Translations under genes and position numbers: made by a program
Shown: one piece after another, positions 1-5,385 of the stretch
How the letters are laid out: each line of letters starts with the position of its first letter
Position numbering within the stretch: position 1 is the stretch's first letter
The notes under the pieces: model-generated
What the model was told of the DNA's origin: nothing
The model's input: the letters and a program-made list of their open reading frames with translations, nothing else
Database searches by the model: none
Source: UBA4717 sp002404395
GTDB taxonomy: Bacteria; Bacillota; Clostridia; Oscillospirales; CAG-272
Direction of reading: 5' to 3'
NCBI GenBank assembly: GCA_937902275.1
Contig: CALFNW010000061.1
Coordinates: forward strand, 1-5,385
Length of the DNA stretch: 5,385 bases

Positions 1-73
1 GTCCGTAATGCTGAAACGCCAAAAAATGTTGCGCCTGCACCAGAAATTGCTCCCATAAACACCCCGATAGTGC
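1..73 (-). CDS. Continuation of the RHS C-terminal region in the alternate frame, partial
   Basis: Just past the G9 run, the frame reached by a -1 slip (or by one added G) reads A-V-V-S-T-I-G-V-F-M-G-A-I-S-G, then A-G-A-T-F-F-G-V-S-A-L-R, and stays open to the window edge. It keeps the same Gly/Ala/Val-rich hydrophobic character as the preceding ILGAALGLAVGGG, so it is the natural extension of the pre-toxin region. The +1 alternative reads Cys- and Arg-rich and does not continue that composition. The actual effector domain would lie outside the window. Confidence 0.6.
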
Positions 74-3000
74 TCACAACAGCCCCCCCCCAACGGCAAG
101 GCCCAAGGCAGCGCCAAGAATTACGGTTTTAGCAAACTCCCACCCTTTTTTATCTTCGCTCGCTGCTACTTTTGCGCCTACAAGGCCACCAATGATAGTT
201 GTTGCCGCCATAATTATCAGAAGAGCTATGACTGAATTTCCCTCAGGGTCAATATAAAAGATAGGATTGTTTCCGCAGTAGGAATAAAGGTTGAAGCCTA
301 TTATGCTTTCAGGGTCAAGATAAGAAATGTCATCGGCGGAAATAAATCTGCCGAGCGCGGGATCATAGTATCTACTTTGCAAGTAGTACAAATTAAATTC
401 TTGATCCCAATAATAGCCTCTGTAGCGTATTGAATTGACGTTCCCAATATTCAATACTTCTGCCCCGATTTCACCGCCGCTTGCATTATATACCTTGTGA
501 TTTCCCCATGCATCGTAGACATATCGGCATTGCAAATTGCCAAGGCTGTCGTAAATTGCAATCACGTCTCCGAGAATATTTTTGCGGTAGTAATATTCCG
601 TACCGTTGTAGTTCATTCCGCATACGCCGCTCTCATCATAATAGTAATAAATATAGCTTTCCGCACCGTTTTTGACCCAACGTTCCATGATTAGATTGCT
701 GCCCTGCCAATAATAGGTTTTGTCTCCTTTTCGGATTCTCAATCCATTATAATCATAGTCCATGGTTGTGCCGTCCACCGATGTGAGCTTTCTCCCGCAC
801 CAGGTCATAACCTTGCCAAGATAATTCAACGGATTGCCTATTTCATCATACCGAATTGCCGTACTGTTATAGCTTTTCAGTTGATCTTTCCAAGCGGCAT
901 TCTGGCCATGGCCGGAAGTTATGGTTTCATAGTTGTAAGAGTCCGTTTTGGTCGGTGCATTTGCAATGATACCCCCTGTGATGAGGTACGTTTCCTTTTT
1001 GATGATATTCCCGCCGTTATCATAAGTGAATTTATAAGAGCGGGACAAGGCATAATTATTCTCTCGGACGAGTCTGCCATACGCATCATAAGAATACTCG
1101 CTTTGTGCATCCGATTCCAAACTGATTTTTTTAATGTTGCCGTTCTTGTAGTAGTCGTAAGAGTAATTCTTCCATGCCGAGCCGTCATAATGTCTTTCTT
1201 TGGTGATTCGGGTTCCTTCCCGATGCCCGGAAAAATAGTTATAGCCATACTCAGTCTTATACTCCTTGTCTGTGCTGCCGGTTACATAAGTCGTTACTTT
1301 ACCGCTCATCCGATACAAATCATCATACAAATATGTATTTTTCGCGCCATGATTGATGCGCTCTATCTCCGTTAAAAGTCCGTTGCTGTCTTTTGTCATT
1401 GTGCGCTTTTCAAACGGCGTTTCACTGTCATCGACAAAATAGCCGACCGCTGTTACGTTGCCCGTTTCGTTCGCAGCATATCCAACGACTCTTAAAATAT
1501 GGCTTGCATCTGAAAAACGTGCGCAAAATTCTCCCGTCAATCCATTTTTACCAATGTCCTTGCTTGTATACGTCAGTCCATTCGAGTGGGCGACGGTAAC
1601 CAGATCTTCGGCATTATCTCCATAGATAGCGGAAACAACTTCCATTCCGTTTTCGGCTACAGCTATTACCCGGTCTTTTGCGTCGTATGTATGGGAAATA
1701 TAATCCCCGTTCGCATAGGTCTTTTTGTTCAAATGCTTATAATCATATTCCATCGTCACAATCGGAATAGTGCCAATTTTGAACGCATTTAAGTTGCCGA
1801 ACGTATCATACTCAAACAAAAATTCGGAGGTATAAACGGATGAAGAATAATTAAACCGAGCTTTTTGCAACCGCCCATTCGGCGAATATATATAGCTGTT
1901 TTTTAGATTTCCGGAAGCTAATGTTTGGGTAATGCGGCTGTTTGGAAACCGTTCTTTTTTCTGATTCGTGTCCGGGCTATTGGTTTCTCCAACGATAGTT
2001 GTCTCTGCATAATCCGTCCCGTCTTCGTATTTTGTTACGACGTTATTGACATCTATCGAAGAAGTCATTGCATTATTGGTATATATATACTGCTCCTGTG
2101 TGAAAAGGGAATCCGATTTGCCGTATTCTTTTTTATAAGTAAGGAATCCGTTGCTGTAAGTGTTAACAATACTATTTTTTTGAGCGTTTCCCGCCGTCAG
2201 CGTCTGTTTGGTTATCTGGTGTGCCGAATTATATTCGTACTCGGTGGTTTCTACGCGTCCATCAATAGGATTGTACTGATACGACTTTGTTACGTTTCCG
2301 AACTTATCGTAAGTGGTGTCAGCAAGTTCTTCCGGAGTTTCATACGGCGACTTTGTCAAACGAACGTCGTCGATATAGACAGTTTTGCTTTCACAGGATA
2401 ATTCGACGGTAATAACGTCTCCGATCTTCCTCTTTCCCAAACAGAAAGCTGTAAACTGCCACTTGTCGGATAAATATTTATCAAGTTTATGGGTGAATTC
2501 TCCCGATTTCGAGCCGTCAAGTGTAATTTTTATACTGATAGCGGAGGTATTTACATTTGTCGAAGCCCACAGCGAAAAGTATATAGTGGTATCATTTGCT
2601 ATATCGCTTGAGGTCAGCCTATAGCTCTTGCTCAATGCTGTGCCGCTAATGCAAGATCTGCCGCTGATCGCTCTCGCGTTTGTCTTTGTTGCTCCGCCCC
2701 AACCATCTGTTCCGTCTTCAAAATCATCGTGGTACACATCCAGTGTATCCGAATATGTTTCCGACAGGGATTTATAGCTGAACCCACGCGACTGTGCGCT
2801 GTTTACCCTTTTAGGCACTTTATGTGATGCGTCTGTTATTTCATAGTCATATTGAGAAACAAGCCCCATGCTGTTGAACGCGACAACACTGACCGTGCCC
2901 TTATTCTCGACAACCGTCGAGAGCGAAATATCGGAATTTTCTTCTGTAGAAACCTCCGTTGCTGTATAGGATATCTCTGTTTTGTCTCGTTCCGTGTCCC

Positions 3001-3778
3001 CATATCCAATTGTATATCGAATCACTCTATATATGGAATCCAGCGAATAAATCAGCGCTTTTGCCGCACCGCTCGTATTCTTTGACGACAAATTACATAC
3101 GGTAAAACGTTTTTCCTCGTAATGGAACTGCGTCGAGTGCGTGTATGCGTTTTCGGCTTTTCTGTCCAATAGCGTTATTGTATCCAAGTTTATGCCATTA
3201 TAACCATATTGGGCGATAACGGATTGTTCCGAAAAAATGTATCGCAACTCACTTAAACAACCGCTTGAATATATAAACTGTACCATAGGCCGTTTTCCGC
3301 TTACCGATTTTCCTGCCGTAACTGAAGAGATTTTTCCATCGGTTAAATACGTAATTTCAAGCGAGTAGTCCTCAATAGGGGAATTCGCCGTAGAGGGAAA
3401 CATATGCATCGCGGTTAGCCTGTGTTTTCCACTTATTAACGTAAATACAAGCGTGTTGTTATTTCTGTCTACCAGATTTATAACGTCATTTTCATCGCTC
3501 TTGAATAAATCCAAGCCCAGTTTTTCATTGCGGATTGCGCTCCTTTCATTTGAAGCGTCATATCCATCGTCAAAAAGATATTCTTTACCTTCTTCATTGG
3601 TATACTGCCATTTTCCACCTGTTTTGAAGAGTTCCTGGTGCAAATTGAGCCGCCAATTGTTCCCCATACAGAACCCGTCACCTATTCCATCCTTATAAAT
3701 ATGGGATATAGATATCGGGATAACAGCGTCATATCCGGTAAAATCATTAAAAGTATAGGTAAGTTTTCCGGTACTCAA
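74..3778 (-). CDS. RHS/YD-repeat protein, WapA-like, C-terminal toxin region cut off
   Basis: Large RHS-family protein (1234 residues in the intact frame). The family builds a hollow beta-shell that encloses a variable C-terminal effector, commonly a contact-delivered toxin. Residues 1-330 are an N-terminal RHS shell region (STGKLTY, then PISISHIY and a GNNWRLNL motif). Residues about 349-476 form a predicted beta-sandwich insertion. YD repeats run from about 488 to 1100 (YDKFGNV, YDAKDRV, YDAYGRL, YNGLRIRKG, YDAWGN). The conserved core end is at 1118-1180: RYRGYYWD, RYYDPALGRF, NLYSYCGNNP, DPEG. By analogy with TcC/Rhs self-cleaving aspartyl sites, R1144, D1155 and D1177 are candidate catalytic residues. 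Two hydrophobic Gly/Ala-rich segments follow (1183-1205 and from 1218). The TTG start is doubtful because homology extends upstream, and the stop directly follows a G9 run. No Sec signal peptide is visible. The family call is firm; a toxin role is inferred. Confidence 0.93.
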   Translation of the reverse strand: MSTGKLTYTFNDFTGYDAVIPISISHIYKDGIGDGFCMGNNWRLNLHQELFKTGGKWQYTNEEGKEYLFDDGYDASNERSAIRNEKLGLDLFKSDENDVINLVDRNNNTLVFTLISGKHRLTAMHMFPSTANSPIEDYSLEITYLTDGKISSVTAGKSVSGKRPMVQFIYSSGCLSELRYIFSEQSVIAQYGYNGINLDTITLLDRKAENAYTHSTQFHYEEKRFTVCNLSSKNTSGAAKALIYSLDSIYRVIRYTIGYGDTERDKTEISYTATEVSTEENSDISLSTVVENKGTVSVVAFNSMGLVSQYDYEITDASHKVPKRVNSAQSRGFSYKSLSETYSDTLDVYHDDFEDGTDGWGGATKTNARAISGRSCISGTALSKSYRLTSSDIANDTTIYFSLWASTNVNTSAISIKITLDGSKSGEFTHKLDKYLSDKWQFTAFCLGKRKIGDVITVELSCESKTVYIDDVRLTKSPYETPEELADTTYDKFGNVTKSYQYNPIDGRVETTEYEYNSAHQITKQTLTAGNAQKNSIVNTYSNGFLTYKKEYGKSDSLFTQEQYIYTNNAMTSSIDVNNVVTKYEDGTDYAETTIVGETNSPDTNQKKERFPNSRITQTLASGNLKNSYIYSPNGRLQKARFNYSSSVYTSEFLFEYDTFGNLNAFKIGTIPIVTMEYDYKHLNKKTYANGDYISHTYDAKDRVIAVAENGMEVVSAIYGDNAEDLVTVAHSNGLTYTSKDIGKNGLTGEFCARFSDASHILRVVGYAANETGNVTAVGYFVDDSETPFEKRTMTKDSNGLLTEIERINHGAKNTYLYDDLYRMSGKVTTYVTGSTDKEYKTEYGYNYFSGHREGTRITKERHYDGSAWKNYSYDYYKNGNIKKISLESDAQSEYSYDAYGRLVRENNYALSRSYKFTYDNGGNIIKKETYLITGGIIANAPTKTDSYNYETITSGHGQNAAWKDQLKSYNSTAIRYDEIGNPLNYLGKVMTWCGRKLTSVDGTTMDYDYNGLRIRKGDKTYYWQGSNLIMERWVKNGAESYIYYYYDESGVCGMNYNGTEYYYRKNILGDVIAIYDSLGNLQCRYVYDAWGNHKVYNASGGEIGAEVLNIGNVNSIRYRGYYWDQEFNLYYLQSRYYDPALGRFISADDISYLDPESIIGFNLYSYCGNNPIFYIDPEGNSVIALLIIMAATTIIGGLVGAKVAASEDKKGWEFAKTVILGAALGLAVGGGLL
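83..91 (-). repeat. Homopolymer G9 tract in the RHS C-terminal region
   Basis: Nine consecutive G on the coding (minus) strand encode three glycines and are followed by L-L-stop. G10 or G7 would instead read on as A-V-V-S. Runs of this length are prone to replication slippage (contingency loci), to ribosomal slippage (G GGG GGG is a possible -1 site) and to sequencing error. The sequence alone cannot separate these. Confidence 0.75.
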
Positions 3779-3864
3779 ATTAACGGTTCAATTGCTTTGT
3801 TTGCTATCTCTACAAATGTACCCCATGCCCATATCCTAATTGGAGCATCTTGTCCGTATGCCAT
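3775..3864 (-). CDS. 29-codon ORF, probably the true N-terminus of the RHS protein, frameshifted
   Basis: The ORF begins MAYGQDAPIRIWAW and ends at a TGA at 3777-3775. Its ATG at 3864 has a near-ideal AGGAGG six bases upstream, whereas the TTG at 3778 that opens the long RHS frame has no evident RBS of its own. In the RHS frame the codons just before TTG read T-V-N, giving TVNLSTGKLTY, which matches the usual start of RHS shells (VNLxTGxL); a TGA at 3790-3788 then closes that frame. One extra base between 3775 and 3790 (for example a third A in GAACC) would fuse both parts as ...NKAIETVNLSTGK.... The alternative is a real upstream peptide coupled to RHS through the TTGA stop/start overlap. 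I favour the frameshift. Confidence 0.6.
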   Translation of the reverse strand: MAYGQDAPIRIWAWGTFVEIANKAIEPLI

Positions 3865-3870
3865 AATATT

Positions 3871-3876
3871 CCTCCT
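3871..3876 (-). promoter_or_regulatory. Strong ribosome binding site for the ATG at 3864
   Basis: The minus strand reads AGGAGG, then AATATT, then ATG: a full Shine-Dalgarno match with a 6-base spacer. It points to 3864, not 3778, as the translation entry point for the RHS gene. Confidence 0.8.
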
Positions 3877-3937
3877 GATAAAATTTAATTATTTCATAAA
3901 CGTTGTATAACAAAAAATCAACCGAAACAATGGTAAC

Positions 3938-4003
3938 TTAATTCTTTTTCTTACTTATAGCCTTGGCTGAATAAACGGCAAGGGCAATATGAGTGATTCT
4001 CAT
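3938..4003 (-). CDS. Candidate 21-residue basic peptide (unassigned)
   Basis: The ORF reads MRITHIALAVYS and ends AKAISKKKN. It is short, with a hydrophobic middle and a lysine-rich tail. Its ATG overlaps the stop of the upstream 26-codon ORF as ATGA (4003-4000), a pattern typical of translational coupling. It has no clear RBS of its own. The frame is open upstream to a TTG at 4177, so it could instead be the end of a longer 79-codon frame or of a degraded gene. I recognise no family. Confidence 0.25.
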   Translation of the reverse strand: MRITHIALAVYSAKAISKKKN

Positions 4004-4080
4004 ATGCCCGTTAAATAACTCAAGAGCAGAGGAATGATACGATCTGTAAATTTGCAAAGGTTGCTTGACAGTCCTTTCAT
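4000..4080 (-). CDS. Candidate 26-residue hydrophobic leader peptide
   Basis: The ORF begins MKGLSSNLCKFTDR and continues IIPLLLSYLTGI before TGA. GAGGAGG lies nine bases upstream of the ATG (4096-4090), a strong ribosome binding site. The C-terminal half is hydrophobic enough for a short membrane peptide. It sits in the leader between the leftward promoter (4265-4293) and the RHS gene and overlaps the next small ORF by ATGA. It could be a small membrane or regulatory peptide, or a chance ORF in a decayed gene. There is no homology that I recognise. Confidence 0.33.
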   Translation of the reverse strand: MKGLSSNLCKFTDRIIPLLLSYLTGI

Positions 4081-4157
4081 CGCGAGATTCCTCCTCGGTG
4101 GTTTTTAATAAAATAACACATAAGCAAAAGATCAAAAATCTGTGCCCATGCGCTATA

Positions 4158-4262
4158 TTACAGTTTTCTGCCGACAAATTCTACGGACTCGTAATGACCG
4201 ACAGACTGTGCTAAGGGCATCCGGTGATCGGAATCGTTGCTTACGGCTATTCTATTACAAAA
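4158..4262 (-). other. Unassigned coding-like remnant in the RHS leader
   Basis: A stop-to-stop open segment of 34 codons reads FCNRIAVSNDSDHR and then MPLAQSVGHYE, ending in FVGRKL before TAA. The composition looks protein-like, but the only in-frame ATG (residue 15) has no Shine-Dalgarno sequence. The segment begins close to the predicted transcription start, so it is more likely a gene remnant or an untranslated leader than a functional gene. I found no recognisable riboswitch consensus in it. Confidence 0.2.
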
Positions 4263-4264
4263 TC

Positions 4265-4293
4265 ATTATATCATGTGCAAAGATAGAATGCAA
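4265..4293 (-). promoter_or_regulatory. Leftward sigma-A type promoter with extended -10
   Basis: The minus strand reads TTGCAT (4293-4288), a 17-base spacer (4287-4271), then a perfect TATAAT (4270-4265) preceded by TGA, giving the extended -10 motif TGnTATAAT. The start point would fall near 4258. The -35 matches only three of six bases, which an extended -10 can tolerate. It would transcribe the small leader ORFs and the RHS gene with about 390 nt of leader. Confidence 0.55.
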
Positions 4294-4336
4294 TGGATTT
4301 GAATCATTTTGATATGTCCAATTTGTAAATTCCGAG

Positions 4337-4354
4337 GTCAATTGACAATTGACA
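4337..4354. promoter_or_regulatory. Palindrome and tandem heptamer, possible operator
   Basis: GTCAATTGAC (4337-4346) is a perfect 10-bp palindrome. It overlaps two tandem ATTGACA copies (4341-4354). The element lies between the -35 boxes of the two divergent promoters, where a repressor or activator could act on both. The helix-turn-helix protein encoded at 4438 is an obvious candidate ligand, but this is inference. Confidence 0.35.
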
Positions 4355-4374
4355 CAAAAGGCTGTAATCACGGC

Positions 4375-4403
4375 TTGAAAAAGTGCGAACGATATGGCAT
4401 AAT
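4375..4403 (+). promoter_or_regulatory. Rightward sigma-A type promoter for the HTH gene
   Basis: TTGAAA (4375-4380), a 17-base spacer, then CATAAT (4398-4403). The -35 matches four of six consensus bases and the -10 matches five of six. The start point would lie near 4410, giving a leader of under 30 nt before the ATG at 4438. Confidence 0.55.
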
Positions 4404-4425
4404 ATAGGCAGAAAGCATTCACCGC

Positions 4426-4431
4426 AGGAGG
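4426..4431 (+). promoter_or_regulatory. Ribosome binding site of the HTH gene
   Basis: AGGAGG followed by a six-base spacer (TCACCC) and the ATG at 4438. It fixes the start of the HTH gene. Confidence 0.75.
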
Positions 4432-4437
4432 TCACCC

Positions 4438-5142
4438 ATGCTCTACGACAAAACCTTTCAGGAAGCCCTGCAATCGTATTACGAAGTACACGATTTCACG
4501 GGCAGGTTTCCCGCGTTTGATGCCGGGAACTACACGCCTGCGCAGACGGCGATCTACCTGAAAGCCAAGACCTTTTTCTCGCAGGCATGGGTGAAACTCC
4601 TGCCGGACATCGGGAACAAGCGTTCCATGAAGAACTTCTCGCCGGATTACCCGCTGAACTGTCTGAAGGATGGCGATGCGGCGTATATTGCGGATGCGGT
4701 AACGGAAATTTTCTTCGACGAGGAACAGTTCGATGATGCCCTGGATTCTTCTTTTCCACCTTACAGAAGCCGTTGGAAGTCGGGCTGAATGCCTGTGCAA
4801 AGGCGCACGGAAAGGAGGTCGACGACCTGTCCGATGACGAAATCGTTGATGTCGTTGGCAAATTGACCGACCTCTATATCGAAAAATGCCCCCAAAGTCG
4901 TTGCTGCCGGGACAGACTTTTTCGCTTCTCCCGACAGGAACGATGACGCATACATCGAACTCCGCAACGGTTTCCTTGCCACCCTTTCGGAGGCTGACCG
5001 CATCCTGTTCACCCTGCGTGAGGGAGGCGAGACACAGAAAGAGATTGCCGACCGACTCGGCTACAAGACCCACAGTGCCGTCAGCAAGCGCCTGCAAACC
5101 ATGCGCGGTCAGTTTGAGAAATACATGAGAACGCAACAATAA
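4438..5142 (+). pseudogene. HTH (sigma-region-4-like) regulator with two compensating frameshifts
   Basis: As written, the frame from ATG 4438 stops at 4786-4788 after 116 codons, but coding continues in pieces. Frame 1 gives MLYDKTFQEALQSYYE to DALDSSF. From about 4755 the -1 frame gives STLQKPLEVGLNACAKAHG to LTDLYIEK. From about 4882-4893 frame 1 resumes with APKVVAAGTDFFASPD and ends at TAA 5140-5142. The repaired product is about 234 residues. Its last 52 hold LSEADRILFTLREGGETQ, KEIADRLGYKTHSAVSKRL and QTMRGQFEKYM, a helix-turn-helix resembling sigma region 4. The N-terminal part is of no family I can name. One missing T in the T4 run and one extra A or C in the A5 or C5 run would explain the shifts. 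It may be a decayed gene or an intact gene with base-calling indels. A regulatory role for an adjacent mobile element is inferred. Confidence 0.7.
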
Positions 5143-5155
5143 GAGCATATCGTAC

Positions 5156-5188
5156 AGCCGTTCGGTTTCGTCGCCGGGGGGCTTTTTT
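5156..5188 (+). terminator. Weak terminator-like site after the HTH gene
   Basis: The region 14 bases after the stop contains AGCC, a GC-rich stretch with short internal pairings (CGG with CCG), then GGGGGGCT and a run of six T. Only short stems form, so the hairpin is poor; position and T-run are the main support. Confidence 0.3.
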
Positions 5189-5260
5189 GCCGTCTCAAAA
5201 TATTTTTATAAAAAATTTCTACCGTCAGGAACATTTTCCGCTTTTCACCTTGGCCTTCCC
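5189..5260. other. Non-coding spacer between HTH gene and recombinase fragment
   Basis: An AT-rich stretch (TATTTTTATAAAAAATTT at 5201-5218) is followed by CTACCGTCAGG and a pyrimidine-rich segment up to CTTCCC at 5260. I see no start codon with an RBS. It probably represents the intergenic sequence that followed the HTH gene before the recombinase fragment was joined to it. Confidence 0.35.
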
Positions 5261-5385
5261 GTGATTGATCCCGAAGCAGCGGCATATGTCCGCAGAATCT
5301 TTGAAATGCGAGCGTCCGGCATCAGCCCCAACCACATTGCGCAGACGTTCAATGACGAAAATATTTTGCCTCCGGCAGATTACAA
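5261..5385 (+). pseudogene. Large serine recombinase fragment, 5'-truncated and running off the window
   Basis: The frame reads VIDPEAAAYVRRIFEMRASG, then ISPNHIAQTFNDENILPPADY, and is open to the window end. This matches the start of the recombinase domain of large serine recombinases (typically V-I-D-P-E-A-A...V-R-R-I-F...S-G...I-A-x-x-L-N-D-E...P-A-D-Y), the integrases of many clostridial elements. The N-terminal catalytic resolvase domain with its serine nucleophile, which should precede it by roughly 150 codons, is absent: upstream lies the HTH gene and an AT-rich spacer. The frame is open back to 5129, but no ATG or RBS introduces this domain. It is likely the product of a deletion or rearrangement and inactive unless completed in some other way. 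Confidence 0.75.

Noticed and set aside
881..1375. 164-codon plus-strand ORF opposite the RHS gene
   Set aside because: It is antisense to the well-supported RHS coding frame, has no RBS and encodes an implausible Ile/Val/Arg-rich product.
1925..2401. 158-codon plus-strand ORF opposite the RHS gene
   Set aside because: Antisense shadow of RHS codons with very high Phe/Ile/Cys content; no domain or start signal.
2341..3500. CRISPR-like or long DNA repeats within the RHS gene
   Set aside because: The recurring short patterns come from YD-repeat codons and are not regular, equally spaced DNA repeats.
3877..3935. Second leftward promoter close to the RHS start (TATACA-like -10)
   Set aside because: The possible -35 boxes give spacers of 15 bases or poor matches; the extended -10 promoter at 4265-4293 is much better.
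4130..4142. AGAT-CAAAA-ATCT inverted repeat as terminator
   Set aside because: A four-base AT-rich stem is too weak to act as an intrinsic terminator.
3938..4177. 79-codon minus-strand ORF as a single gene
   Set aside because: It would start at a TTG without a Shine-Dalgarno sequence and translate straight through the strong GAGGAGG site of the 26-codon ORF. Only its last 21 codons are kept, as a low-confidence candidate.
3865..4262. Riboswitch in the long RHS leader
   Set aside because: I could not match it to any riboswitch core I know, including c-di-GMP types, and saw no strong terminator hairpin before the RHS start.
4432..5148. 238-codon minus-strand ORF opposite the HTH gene
   Set aside because: It is long because the complementary strand is GC-rich. 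It has no RBS and no recognisable domain, and the plus-strand pieces form a coherent HTH protein with promoter and RBS.

Overview
The window looks like accessory DNA from a Gram-positive anaerobe, probably a clostridial Firmicute. This inference rests on strong AGGAGG ribosome binding sites, sigma-A type promoters, a WapA-like RHS/YD-repeat protein and a fragment of a large serine recombinase. No genus can be named from the sequence. There is no rRNA, tRNA or CRISPR array.

Left and centre (1 to about 3864, minus strand): one giant RHS/YD-repeat gene fills about 70% of the window. It carries an RHS shell, a predicted beta-sandwich (carbohydrate-binding-like) insertion, many YD repeats, the conserved RHS core end (RYYDPALGRF...NLYSYCGNNP...DPEG) and the first hydrophobic part of a C-terminal, toxin-type region. 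Both ends of its long open frame are odd. At the 5' end the long frame can only start at a TTG, but RHS homology (T-V-N-L-S-T-G) continues upstream of it, and a 29-codon ORF with an excellent RBS sits in the adjacent frame. At the 3' end a run of nine G ends the frame at a nearby TGA; a one-base change, or a -1 slip, reopens it to the window edge. The toxin tip and any immunity gene lie beyond position 1.

Intergenic region (about 3865 to 4437): two divergent promoters lie here. The leftward one (extended -10 at 4265-4270) would give the RHS gene a leader of about 390 nt containing two small candidate peptides joined by an ATGA overlap and an unassigned coding-like remnant. The rightward one (4375-4403) serves the next gene. 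A perfect 10-bp palindrome with a tandem ATTGACA repeat lies between them.

Right (4438 to 5385, plus strand): this part looks more GC-rich. It holds a roughly 234-codon gene for a protein with a C-terminal sigma-region-4-like helix-turn-helix, interrupted by two compensating one-base frameshifts. A weak terminator-like site follows, then a 5'-truncated large serine recombinase fragment beginning abruptly near 5261 and running off the edge. The layout suggests remnants of an integrative element beside an RHS effector gene. At least four one-base frame disruptions occur here, so either the region is decaying or phase-variable, or the sequence has indel errors.
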